A stretch of DNA of 64,000 nt, from NCBI RefSeq assembly GCF_039994875.1, contig NZ_CP121196.1, positions 744,001 to 808,000 of the forward strand, given 5' to 3'. Below are positions 7,727-15,810 of the stretch, piece after piece (positions within the stretch are counted from its first letter, which is position 1; each line of letters begins with the position of its first letter). The position numbers were made by a program, and so were the translations under genes. Below the pieces are notes generated by a model. That model was given only the letters and a program-made list of their open reading frames with translations, did not search any database and had not been told where the DNA came from. Source of the stretch: Telmatobacter sp. DSM 110680. GTDB lineage: Bacteria; Acidobacteriota; Terriglobia; Terriglobales; Acidobacteriaceae.

Positions 7727-8728
7727 TTACTGTCTCCGGCCTTGGGTTTGCCTGGCTAGCTTATACGCTGAATTGTTGAACCAACTCAGAACCCGAAGCG
7801 CACGCAATGTGTTCCAGCGGCTTGCACTACCCACGGCGGTCTCCATTTGGATTGGGATTTGTTCGGGATGAAGCAAGTTGAGAGGCCACCGGCCATTCTG
7901 ATGGCGGCGCTTGATGACGACTGCAATCGCATCGCTGATTCGATTGTCCGGTTTGATTCCCGCATCGCGCAGGTAATCCAGTCCGCGAAGGACATCGTAG
8001 TGGCAAAAGGTTGGAAACGAGAAACGAAGCCAGCGATTGTCGATCACTTCGCCGGTACGCAAGGAGCGGAACATCTGGCGCTCGATCAGGTAGTTTTCGC
8101 CTCGCTTGCGGGCCTTGGTCACGGAAGCGGATTTGCCCGCAGCCTTTTCATACGCGAGCAAGCCTTCCAGCACGCAGATAGTGGTGTGGAATGAAGAGCG
8201 CCGGCTCTTGGGTGCCTCGCAGTTCCATCCACCATCTTCAAGCTGCTCAGAGAGAAGTAGATTGGCCAAGGCATCATTGGGCTCTCTGAAATATGAGCCG
8301 AGGGCGAGGATTCTGCCGTTAATGCAGGGTTCCGTTTCGCCCTGAAAAAAGGGCCGGTTGTTGAGCCACTTGAACGCCACGCCTTTCTTGACGCGGTCGG
8401 TCATTTTACAAGCCTGTTTGCTGGCGGGATCGATTCCGAGATCCATCAGAACGACGAGCGTGTAGAAGCTAAAGATCATTTTGCGGTCATCCGGGAGCAG
8501 ATCGGGCCGGAAATGGCGCAGGTTCGGTCCGCCCCAATAGCCGTTGGGGGACTGCGAAGCGAGAAGCTCCGCTCCCCAGCCCTCCGTGGCTACGCGTGAG
8601 CGCTCGGCCGCCACGGATTCGGGAGCTTCACCCGTGATGTCGCGCATGACCTGCCAGCGGATGGCCGGGTCGGAATCAAGGAGCCACCTGATGTGCGCGG
8701 GGCGGGGTGCGTAGTCATTTGTACCCAT
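7727..8728 (-). CDS. Squalene-cyclase-like alpha/alpha-toroid protein
   Basis: A 333-residue soluble protein without signal peptide. It has repeating motifs of the terpenoid cyclase/prenyltransferase toroid: SPNGYWGG (about 59-66), LEDGGWNCE (about 166-174), RHQNGRWPL and similar Q/G-W turns. The N-terminus (RWLLDSDPAIRWQVMRDITG) matches a family I recall from actinobacteria and acidobacteria, whose activity is not established. It lacks an obvious DxDD cyclase acid or a zinc triad, so catalysis is doubtful. It stands just upstream of a DinB-family gene on the same strand with 24 bases between them, so cotranscription is likely. Confidence 0.8.
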   Translation of the reverse strand: MGTNDYAPRPAHIRWLLDSDPAIRWQVMRDITGEAPESVAAERSRVATEGWGAELLASQSPNGYWGGPNLRHFRPDLLPDDRKMIFSFYTLVVLMDLGIDPASKQACKMTDRVKKGVAFKWLNNRPFFQGETEPCINGRILALGSYFREPNDALANLLLSEQLEDGGWNCEAPKSRRSSFHTTICVLEGLLAYEKAAGKSASVTKARKRGENYLIERQMFRSLRTGEVIDNRWLRFSFPTFCHYDVLRGLDYLRDAGIKPDNRISDAIAVVIKRRHQNGRWPLNLLHPEQIPIQMETAVGSASRWNTLRALRVLSWFNNSAYKLARQTQGRRQ

Positions 8729-8752
8729 GGGAACGTTATAGCAAGGCAGAAG

Positions 8753-9403
8753 CTATTTTCCGTTGCGCAGTTTTTGCAGAGCTTGCTCCGCCTGCCACAG
8801 GTGGCGGCGTTCATGTGCGGCGTTGACGAGGAAGCTTGACCAGATGCTGTAACGGATGCGCGAATCCACCGGCGACGCGATCTTTACCTGATCGATGGCG
8901 CGACCGCGACATCGGCGCAGGGTCCCTATGATGCGTTCCTGCCGCTCAACGAATTCGTCCAGGACAACTTCGATTTCCCCGCGCTCGGTGGGTTCCAAGT
9001 GAAGCACAGTCTTCTTGCGGATGCGCGCCGGTGGCTCAAGAATCCAGGACAGCAAACGTCCCCAAAAATCGGCCTGATAGGGCGCATTCATTTCGGATTT
9101 GCGCGGCGCTGCATTGGCGATTACCTGCTGCCAGATGGGGAAGTATGAATCTGCACTGATGTTGAGATGTTGAAGACATTCCGTCACCGACCACGATCCG
9201 GGGGAAGGAGGCTTCATGCACAGTTCTTTGCCGCCTGATCCCACCAGAGTCTGCGCACGCGCACTGATGGCAGTGAACTGGGCTTCCAATTCATTGAGAG
9301 TCTTCGCTCGTTCACCGGACATCGTGGCCGATTGCTGTTGAGGTTTCAAGACCAAGTCTCGCGCTACACTCGCATCAGTGGTGGAATTATGGGGCTGCGG
9401 CAT
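8753..9403 (-). CDS. DinB-family protein
   Basis: A 216-residue four-helix-bundle protein of the DinB/YfiT-like superfamily. Hallmarks are WSVTECLQHLN and the C-terminal NAAHERRHLWQAEQAL, which carries His residues that in relatives bind a divalent metal. Members include thiol-dependent (bacillithiol or mycothiol) S-transferases and many uncharacterised enzymes. The start at 9403 is preferred for an AGGG eight bases upstream; a shorter start at 9322 or a longer one at 9454 remain possible. Divergent from the DUF1697 gene, with about 50 bases for both promoters. Confidence 0.8.
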   Translation of the reverse strand: MPQPHNSTTDASVARDLVLKPQQQSATMSGERAKTLNELEAQFTAISARAQTLVGSGGKELCMKPPSPGSWSVTECLQHLNISADSYFPIWQQVIANAAPRKSEMNAPYQADFWGRLLSWILEPPARIRKKTVLHLEPTERGEIEVVLDEFVERQERIIGTLRRCRGRAIDQVKIASPVDSRIRYSIWSSFLVNAAHERRHLWQAEQALQKLRNGK

Positions 9404-9452
9404 AAGATCAACCCTTATAGATGCGCCACTCGAGGCGGAAGTAGGTATTGGC

Positions 9453-10004
9453 ATGCCAACTTATGTGATTCTTCTTCGCGCTGTCAACGTTGGCGGCACG
9501 GGAAAGTTGCCCATGGCCGACTTCAAGAGAGTGTTGACGAAGCTGGGGTTTGAGAACGTCGAAACCTACATTCAGAGTGGCAACGCCGTGGTGGATGCCA
9601 AAGGATCTGCGGCAAACGTAGCGAAGGCCGTGGAGGCAGGTCTGGAAAAACTGACTGGTGCACCAGTTGGAGTCGTCGTGCGGACGCACGAGGAATTGGA
9701 CAGTCTCATCCGCCAAAACCCGTATGCCGCGGAGGCAGCCGCAGACGGCAGCAAGGTGCATGTTGGATTCCTTGCAGGTCCTGCCGGGAAGGATACCGCG
9801 ACCGCTCTAGACGCGATCATTGCAAAGTATCCGCAGCGGCGGGACCGCTATCATTTGGCTTCCGATACGCTCTATCTGCACCTGCCCGATGGCGCGGCGG
9901 AGACGAAGTTTACCGGCAAGATTCTCGACAAGGCTATCGGCGTTATCAGCACCGGAAGGAACTGGAACACAGTGCTCAAACTCCACGCATTATCGAAGCG
10001 GTGA
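9453..10004 (+). CDS. DUF1697 domain protein
   Basis: A 183-residue cytosolic protein matching the DUF1697 family throughout: opening YVILLRAVNVGG, the middle VETYIQSGNAVV, and the end FTGKILDKAIGVISTGRNWNTV. These are the conserved blocks of the family. Structures of relatives show a ferredoxin-like fold; no reaction is established. The start at 9453 aligns with the family and excludes a 25-residue upstream extension that would overlap the divergent gene's promoter. Confidence 0.9.
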   Translation: MPTYVILLRAVNVGGTGKLPMADFKRVLTKLGFENVETYIQSGNAVVDAKGSAANVAKAVEAGLEKLTGAPVGVVVRTHEELDSLIRQNPYAAEAAADGSKVHVGFLAGPAGKDTATALDAIIAKYPQRRDRYHLASDTLYLHLPDGAAETKFTGKILDKAIGVISTGRNWNTVLKLHALSKR

Positions 10005-10117
10005 AGCTTAGTCATCCGACGGCAGACTCGTTTGTTCCATGTCAATTTAATAAAGAAATGCGCCGCGAGGTTCCGTATCAGTTCAGACCAGAGCAGAGAT
10101 TCTCTACCGCAAAAAAA

Positions 10118-10315
10118 TTACGAGACGTTTGTCGTCAAGGTCGTAGCGATGTTCGAAAACGCATGGTTGATTCCCTTGGAGAGAAAACCCATACCGGTGA
10201 TTGCACCGAATGCGATCAATGCAACCACCAGGGCGTACTCGACAAGATCCTGGCCCTGTTCATCCTCGATGAATGACTGCAAGTAGAAAGTAATGCGGAG
10301 TAAAAGTGTGTTCAT
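10118..10315 (-). CDS. Flp/Fap-type pilin subunit, orphan
   Basis: A 65-residue class III type IVb prepilin. It has a short basic leader ending in Gly21, then QDLVEY with Glu at mature position 5, and a hydrophobic helix (ALVVALIAFGAITGMGFL). This is the pattern of Flp pilins, which are cleaved by a TadV/CpaA peptidase and assembled by the Tad secretion system. The ATG at 10315 has GGTGGGA just upstream; a TTG four codons earlier is possible. No tad or cpa genes lie in the window, so it must rely on machinery elsewhere. A CRP-like palindrome lies about 140 bases upstream. Confidence 0.9.
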   Translation of the reverse strand: MNTLLLRITFYLQSFIEDEQGQDLVEYALVVALIAFGAITGMGFLSKGINHAFSNIATTLTTNVS

Positions 10316-10415
10316 TAATCCCACCAAATAAGGGATGATTCCCTACTTCGAATGATCGCTGTTTAATACATTTTCCGAAATACAACTTGTGGCCATAAGC
10401 CGCTGACTCGAAAGG

Positions 10416-10430
10416 CATGTGCGCGACATG
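10416..10430. promoter_or_regulatory. Short inverted repeat upstream of flp
   Basis: CATGT-GCGCG-ACATG, a five-base inverted repeat with a GC-rich spacer, about 100 bases upstream of the pilin start and between it and the CRP-like palindrome. It could be a second operator. No further support. Confidence 0.25.
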
Positions 10431-10455
10431 TTCATTCGTTTCGGAATGGCACAAA

Positions 10456-10471
10456 TGTGATTTGGATCACG
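10456..10471 (-). promoter_or_regulatory. CRP/FNR-like operator upstream of the Flp pilin
   Basis: TGTGATTTGGATCACG matches the enterobacterial CRP half-sites TGTGA-N6-TCACA at nine of ten half-site positions, flanked by AAA on the left. It lies about 141-156 bases upstream of the pilin ATG and just past the end of folP, a place where a promoter-distal activator site is plausible. CRP-family regulators recognise similar palindromes in many phyla; which one acts here is unknown. Confidence 0.45.
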
Positions 10472-10522
10472 CATTGTTGAAGTCGGAGACAAGTGCAGTG
10501 CGAAGAAGACAGATTGGGTGGC

Positions 10523-11428
10523 TTAGCGCGCGGCGAGAATAGCATCTGCGATACAAGCGGCATCAACGGCGACACGCACATCGTGCACACGGACGATTGA
10601 AGCACCGTGAAGAATGGCGGCGACGAGAGCGGCGATGCTGGCGGTCTCTCTTGCCGTGACGGGAGCTGGTTCACCGCCGTGCAGTGGGGACAGCGTGTGA
10701 CCGAGGAATGATTTGCGCGAGACTCCAGCAAGAAGCGGGCGGCCAAGCGCGAGCAATTCAGCCTGCCGGGCAAGCAGGGTGTAATTCTCGTCGAATTTCT
10801 TGCCGAATCCGTAGCCGGGATCGAGAACAATGTTTTCGGCTTTCACACCCTCTTGCTTTGCCGTTTCTATGCTTGAAGCCAGCCCCGTTAAGATCGTATT
10901 CATCAGCGCGTCGGTAGGAAGTTTTTCCTGGCCCCGCCATTCATCGGGACGGCCCCGCGAATGCATCAACACGATGCCGGCGCCGGATTCAGCGCAAACG
11001 GCGGCCATTGCCTTGTCCCATGAAAAGCCGCTGACGTCATTCACGATTTCTGCTCCGGTGGCGAGTGCGGCACGGGCCGTTGCGGATTTGTAGGTGTCTG
11101 CTGAAATCAGAGCCCCGGGACGAGCGGCAAGAATTCCACCGATCACTGGCAGAAGGCGAGCCTGCTCTTCGTCGGCGCTGATCGCTGTCGCAGTTCCCGC
11201 GAGGGAGCCGGGGCGCGTGCTCTCAGCGCCGAGGTCGAGGATGTCCGCGCCTTCGTCGAGAAGCAGCAAGCCATGGGCGATGGCTGCCTGGGGATCGAGG
11301 AAATTTCCCCCATCGCTGAAGGAGTCGGGAGTGATGTTGACGACGCCCATGACCAGTGTTCGCCTGCCGAGTTCAAGAGAGCCGGTGCGCAGCTTCCAGT
11401 TCGATACTGTGCGCGTCAAAGGAGTCAT
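10523..11428 (-). CDS. folP: Dihydropteroate synthase
   Basis: Condenses para-aminobenzoate with 6-hydroxymethyl-7,8-dihydropterin diphosphate to dihydropteroate in folate synthesis, and is the sulfonamide target. The 301-residue protein has the signature [11 protein letters not shown] (about 31-41), the pterin-binding [10 protein letters not shown] (about 65-74), the IVNDVSGF strand, and the C-terminal blocks [13 protein letters not shown] and VRVHDV. Diverges from the PBP4 gene, with about 125 bases between starts. Usual partners (folK, ftsH) are absent, while folC is 45 kb away. Confidence 0.97.
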   Translation of the reverse strand: MTPLTRTVSNWKLRTGSLELGRRTLVMGVVNITPDSFSDGGNFLDPQAAIAHGLLLLDEGADILDLGAESTRPGSLAGTATAISADEEQARLLPVIGGILAARPGALISADTYKSATARAALATGAEIVNDVSGFSWDKAMAAVCAESGAGIVLMHSRGRPDEWRGQEKLPTDALMNTILTGLASSIETAKQEGVKAENIVLDPGYGFGKKFDENYTLLARQAELLALGRPLLAGVSRKSFLGHTLSPLHGGEPAPVTARETASIAALVAAILHGASIVRVHDVRVAVDAACIADAILAAR

Positions 11429-11553
11429 CAGATTTAAATGAATTTTTCTGCCTGCTGCAATGGTACTGGGCAGGAGACTGCTTTGATTCTATGGGCATAC
11501 AAACGATTCGCGACAGAAGGCGCTATTCGAACGAGCCCTGCTACACTCCCCTC

Positions 11554-13248
11554 ATGTTTTCCATCCGGCGAATTTTGGCGCTTGGTTCGGCGCTGGTTGT
11601 CTTCTTTGCGTCCAGCCTTTTGGCCCAGCCACATCACTCTCATACCGCAGCGCCGCAGCGTGCGCATGCGGCTCCGGCAAAGGGCTCGCTTGCAGAGCGC
11701 ATCCAGGCGATTCTTTCCGATCCTGCTCTGAGCCATACGGAGTTTGGCATCAGCGTGACGACGCTCGACGGGCAAGCGCTGTATGGACTGAATGAGGGCA
11801 AGCTGTTTACACCGGCATCGAACGCGAAGCTTGCGACGACTGCAGCCGCATATGCGTTGCTTCCCGTGCAAAGCTTGACCTGGACCACGAACATCGTTGC
11901 CGGGGGCGATGTGGATGCTGGCGGGGTTCTGCATGGGAACATTCTGATCCTCGGTGCCGGCGATCCTACGCTGAGCGGACGGCGCTATCCTTACCAGCCG
12001 CCAACCCCGCCGACCGCATCTCCAAATCCGGAGAATCCGCCGGCGAAGTCGCCCTCAGGAAAGCCGGATACTCAACCTCCTCCGCAGGAAGTGAAGACGG
12101 AACCACGCGCCATGGAGGTACTCGAACTCCTGGCTCAGCAGGTTGTGCAGTCAGGGGTGCGTTCGGTTGAGGGCAGCGTGGTGGGCGACGACAGCTATTA
12201 CCTTAGCGAGCCCTACGGAACCGCATGGGCGTGGGATGACTTGCAGTGGGGGTACGGAGCCCCGATCTCGGCGCTCTCGTTTGCCGATAACTCCATCGAA
12301 CTGGTTCTTTCGGCGGATCCCGCGAAACCTGGCTCAACCCTGCCGCAATGGACGCCAAATATTGATTACTACACGGTCGAGAATGCGATGACGATGGCGC
12401 AGCCGGGGGAAACGCCGCATCCGGGACTGGAGCGGCGACCGGGAAGTTTGATGGTACGGGCTTGGGGCACGGCTCCGGCGCAGGGCTTGCATGCGCCGCT
12501 GGCGGTCGAAGATCCGGCAGAATTTACGGCAGCGGCATTTGAAGATGCGCTGGTGCGCCGCGGAGTGAAGATAAACGGTAATGCAACCTCCGCACATCGC
12601 TATGCCGAGGGCTCTGGCGACTTCAACGCCGAACGCGCCGAGCCGCTCAAGCTGGCGCCCCGCGCAATCGTGACACTGGAAGCGCCAACTGATGGACGCA
12701 GAGTACTGGCAACTCACATCTCCGTGCCGGTTGCGCAAGACATCATGTTGACCAACAAGGTAAGCCAGAATCTGCACGCCGAGTTGATCCTGAGGATGCT
12801 TGGGAAAGCATTCGCAAAGGATGGGAGCCTGGCGCAGGGTACGCGCGTGGTAAGGCAGTTTCTGGTAGATGCCGGCGTGAGCGACGCGGACTTCTTCTTC
12901 TACGACGGCTCAGGAATGAGCATGGACGATCGGATCACTCCGCGCGCCTATACACGACTGCTGTCCTACGCCTCCCGTCAATCGTGGGGAGAGGCCTGGC
13001 GCAGCACCTTTCCTGTGGCGGGTGTGGATGGATCGCTCTATGGGCGCTTTCGCAATTCGCCGCTGAAAGGGAAACTATGGGCCAAGACCGGCACCCTGAA
13101 TGAGACCAACGCACTGTCGGGATATCTGCAGACCGCAAGTGGAAAGACGCTGGCGTTTTCAATCCTGGTGAATGGGCATCGACCCGGCAGCGTGGTGGAG
13201 GTTCCCGCAATGGAAAAGATTTGCGAGGCAGTTGCTGCATCGGAATGA
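11554..13248 (+). CDS. dacB: D-alanyl-D-alanine carboxypeptidase/endopeptidase, PBP4 type (S13)
   Basis: A periplasmic penicillin-binding protein that trims or cleaves cross-linked peptidoglycan. The 564-residue protein has a signal peptide (cleavage near residue 24, LLA|Q). Peptidase S13 motifs are SxxK (S89-N-A-K92), SxN (S404-Q-N) and KTG (K511-T-G-T). A proline-rich linker lies at about residues 148-185, in the lid-domain region, and is longer than I expect for the family. Start chosen at 11554 because the signal sequence begins there; longer upstream frames overlap folP. No strong SD. Gene symbol follows E. coli PBP4. Confidence 0.93.
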   Translation: MFSIRRILALGSALVVFFASSLLAQPHHSHTAAPQRAHAAPAKGSLAERIQAILSDPALSHTEFGISVTTLDGQALYGLNEGKLFTPASNAKLATTAAAYALLPVQSLTWTTNIVAGGDVDAGGVLHGNILILGAGDPTLSGRRYPYQPPTPPTASPNPENPPAKSPSGKPDTQPPPQEVKTEPRAMEVLELLAQQVVQSGVRSVEGSVVGDDSYYLSEPYGTAWAWDDLQWGYGAPISALSFADNSIELVLSADPAKPGSTLPQWTPNIDYYTVENAMTMAQPGETPHPGLERRPGSLMVRAWGTAPAQGLHAPLAVEDPAEFTAAAFEDALVRRGVKINGNATSAHRYAEGSGDFNAERAEPLKLAPRAIVTLEAPTDGRRVLATHISVPVAQDIMLTNKVSQNLHAELILRMLGKAFAKDGSLAQGTRVVRQFLVDAGVSDADFFFYDGSGMSMDDRITPRAYTRLLSYASRQSWGEAWRSTFPVAGVDGSLYGRFRNSPLKGKLWAKTGTLNETNALSGYLQTASGKTLAFSILVNGHRPGSVVEVPAMEKICEAVAASE

Positions 13249-13258
13249 CGACATGGTT

Positions 13259-13311
13259 GCGCGCAGAGGGCCTTCAACTCGAACCCGAAAGCAGGTGAAG
13301 GACTAGCGCGC
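13259..13311. terminator. Nested hairpin between converging genes
   Basis: An outer GCGCGC/GCGCGC stem encloses CCTTCA/TGAAGG between the ends of dacB and the minus-strand gene at 13303, whose stop codon it includes. It could act as a two-way terminator, but there is no T-run. Confidence 0.35.
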
Positions 13312-13884
13312 CATGGCCTGTGTCTTGGCGAGAATCACTGCGTTTTTGAGAGCATAAATGAAAGCGTGGGCCGATGCGGCGTCGTGAAACGTAAGTCCGA
13401 ATGCCTCGACCTGATCCTTCACCTGGCCGTAGTCGGAACTGCTGTGCGGGCCTGGCCCAAGGTGGGCGAGTTTTTCCCGATCATAGATGAGCGCGGGGAA
13501 TTTCTTCCCCGGCATTCCCACAACCACAACCATGACTGCGTCGCCTTGGTCACCGGGCTTGTAGGCGCTGGGAGCATTCGGATTGGTGAACACGGAATCT
13601 TCGCCGATCAGGGATTCGTCAACGTCAGTGAGCGCAACCGTGATGGAGGAGAGCGGAAAAGCATACCGGTACCATGCAATCTTCCCATCTTCCTGGCGCG
13701 GCAGTGCGCAGACGGGCGCAGGCATGTTGGGTTCGACCACCAGGGTTTGGCTGTCAACCGGCACGATACTGCCAGAGGCGGTGTAGGCAGTCTTCATCTG
13801 GTCCATGTGCGAGCGAAGGTCCTGCGCACCGCACACGCACGAGACAATCAGGCAACTCAGAAACAAGCGAAACAAGGTCTTCAT
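13303..13884 (-). CDS. Secreted protein of unknown function
   Basis: A 193-residue protein with a signal peptide (residues 1-19, ending CGA|QD). The mature part has no motif I recognise. It contains alternating hydrophobic strands (ITVALTDVDESLI, DAVMVVVVGMPGKKF) and a C-terminal helix (AHAFIYALKNAVILAKTQ) typical of a small alpha/beta domain. AAGG lies seven bases before the ATG. Monocistronic and converging with dacB. Confidence 0.72.
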   Translation of the reverse strand: MKTLFRLFLSCLIVSCVCGAQDLRSHMDQMKTAYTASGSIVPVDSQTLVVEPNMPAPVCALPRQEDGKIAWYRYAFPLSSITVALTDVDESLIGEDSVFTNPNAPSAYKPGDQGDAVMVVVVGMPGKKFPALIYDREKLAHLGPGPHSSSDYGQVKDQVEAFGLTFHDAASAHAFIYALKNAVILAKTQAMAR

Positions 13885-14077
13885 GGATGAGCCTTTGATG
13901 TGCCTTCCATGGTGAGCCTGATTCCCGAAAAGTGCTGTAGTTTATAGCGCCTCGTTCATTACCAAGGACACGGGCCGAAAGTCGGTGATCGGACTCCAAC
14001 TCTTAGTCAGCTCAAGCTGGACGAAGGCGGCAAAGTGATAGGATTCATTCGACTTCTACCCCGAGATAGGAGGCAGT

Positions 14078-14992
14078 ATGAAACTATCTGCTCCGATGTT
14101 CTTAGCTAGCACATTTGCGGTTCTGTCGCTAAGCGCGCAGGCGCCCGCGCCACTTCTTACTCCAGAGTCGAAGCTCCCGGCGCAGCACAGTGTTCCGGTC
14201 TTCGGGCAGAAGATTGTCTATTACGACATCGGCACGGGGCCCGCGATTGTGCTGGTTCACGGATTCGGCAGCGAGGCCCGGTTCGACTGGGGCAATGTGT
14301 TGCTGCCTCTTTCGCAACACCATCGCGTGATCGCGATGGACCAGATCGGATTTGGCGGTTCGGACAAGCCATTCATCGACTACTCGATTCAGACCTATGT
14401 CGACTTTCTTGGAGAATTTCTGCGCACGCTCAATGTGCACGAGTTCACACTGGTGGGCGAGTCGCTGGGCGGATGGATATCTGCGCTTTACACGATTGAA
14501 TCGCTTGCACCGGCTAACACGGGCGTGAATGCGCTGCCTGTCCCACGGCGGCTGGTGCTTGAGGATGCGGCGGGTATGTCGGCGGCGCACATGACCGGGC
14601 AGTCGATTCCGATTCCGATCGCCGGCACACTCGCAGATGCGCATGGCGTGGCGATCGTGTTCCATGACAAGTCGCGCGTGACCGATGAATTTGTGCGAGA
14701 GTCATGGGCGATGAAGATGAAGGCCAACGACGGATTTACCGAGCGATCGATCTGGAGCAGTTCGAAACTTGCTGCCGAAGTTGTAAAGGATCGCCTTAGC
14801 ACGATCTCAATACCGACACTGGTGGTTTGGGGCGGCAACGATGAACTTGTTCCGCTGGAACAGGGGCGAGCGTACGCAGCAGGAATTCCCGGCTCGAAAT
14901 TTGTCATGGTTCCTGATTGCGGACACGCGCCATCCATTGAGAAGCCGCAAGAGTTTCTAAATGCGGTGATTCCGTTCATCGACGCTCACTAG
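14078..14992 (+). CDS. Secreted alpha/beta-hydrolase
   Basis: A 304-residue alpha/beta-hydrolase-fold enzyme with a signal peptide (cleavage near residue 20, LSA|QA). Catalytic triad: Ser129 in GESLGG, Asp255 in GGNDELVP and His283 in CGHAPSIEKP. The oxyanion motif HGFGSEARFDW is at about 61-71 and DQIGFGGSDKP at 88-98. It resembles the epoxide hydrolase / meta-cleavage-product hydrolase / haloperoxidase branch, so ester or C-C bond hydrolysis is possible and the substrate is unknown. AGGAGG lies four bases before the ATG. No operon partner. Confidence 0.88.
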   Translation: MKLSAPMFLASTFAVLSLSAQAPAPLLTPESKLPAQHSVPVFGQKIVYYDIGTGPAIVLVHGFGSEARFDWGNVLLPLSQHHRVIAMDQIGFGGSDKPFIDYSIQTYVDFLGEFLRTLNVHEFTLVGESLGGWISALYTIESLAPANTGVNALPVPRRLVLEDAAGMSAAHMTGQSIPIPIAGTLADAHGVAIVFHDKSRVTDEFVRESWAMKMKANDGFTERSIWSSSKLAAEVVKDRLSTISIPTLVVWGGNDELVPLEQGRAYAAGIPGSKFVMVPDCGHAPSIEKPQEFLNAVIPFIDAH

Positions 14993-15279
14993 GAATGCGT
15001 CGCATATTGCTCGGATTCGCTTGAGGAAAAAGCTCCACGAGCTAAAGGCCTGCGTTATCACCGCATTTCTTGTTGCACAGAATTCCGCATGCAGGTAAAG
15101 CTTTGCACATTCCGCCGATGGGCAACCTTTGCACCGCGTCCTCATCTCATCCTGCTGATAGCGATTCTTGCGACGTTAGATCGATCGCGGCGGCAGGAAC
15201 TGCGCCCATCCAATCAATTTGAATCACGTTATTACGCCGCCCTTGCGAGCGGCATTACTACAGCAGCAGGAGGGTAATT

Positions 15280-15729
15280 ATGGCAGAGCTTAAAAGAGAT
15301 GAAGACCTCGGTAGCACGGGCCTTTCAACCGCAGCCTTGGCACACGCCGACGAACCTGTAGAACAGAAGCTTGTGGAGAATCGCGAAGACGGTCGCGACA
15401 TGAATGCTTCCGTTGACAAGCACATCAACGCCGTTGCGCAGCCCGCGGAAACAGATGCACAAGAGGCGCTATTTTCTCAGGATGAATCGAAGCAGCTCTA
15501 TGCGAAGTGGGATGCGATCCAGGTGGGCTTTGTAGATGAGCCGCGCCAGGCTGTGGAGCGCGCCGATTCACTGGTGGCTGGGGCAATGAAGCGCCTGGCT
15601 GAAGTATTTGCCGAGGAGCGCGCGCGTTTGGAAGGTCAGTGGGATCGCGGCGACAACGTGTCGACTGAGGAGCTTCGTCTGGCGCTGCGCCGTTACCGCG
15701 CGTTCTTTGGGCGGCTGCTTTCGGTCTAA
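15280..15729 (+). CDS. Conserved hypothetical helical protein
   Basis: A 149-residue soluble protein, with an acidic disordered N-terminal half and a helical C-terminal domain (about 70-149) containing LYAKWDAIQVGFVDEPR and RLALRRYRAFFGRLLSV. I recall this C-terminal block from small proteins of unknown function in actinobacteria and acidobacteria. Strong SD AGGAGGG precedes the ATG by six bases, suggesting high expression. A good terminator follows. Role unknown; stress-related or nucleoid-related functions are guesses. Confidence 0.8.
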   Translation: MAELKRDEDLGSTGLSTAALAHADEPVEQKLVENREDGRDMNASVDKHINAVAQPAETDAQEALFSQDESKQLYAKWDAIQVGFVDEPRQAVERADSLVAGAMKRLAEVFAEERARLEGQWDRGDNVSTEELRLALRRYRAFFGRLLSV

Positions 15730-15756
15730 ACCGGATTTAGCACGCCACAAGAAGAG

Positions 15757-15803
15757 AGGGCCGGAATCCACCATGCGCGGTGGGCTCCGGCCCTTAGCTT
15801 TTT
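15757..15803. terminator. Intrinsic terminator
   Basis: AGGGCCGGA pairs perfectly with TCCGGCCCT, with an inner CCACC/GGTGG stem, followed by TAGC and five T. It ends the gene at 15280 and may also serve the converging GH3 gene. Confidence 0.8.
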
Positions 15804-15810
15804 GAGGGCT

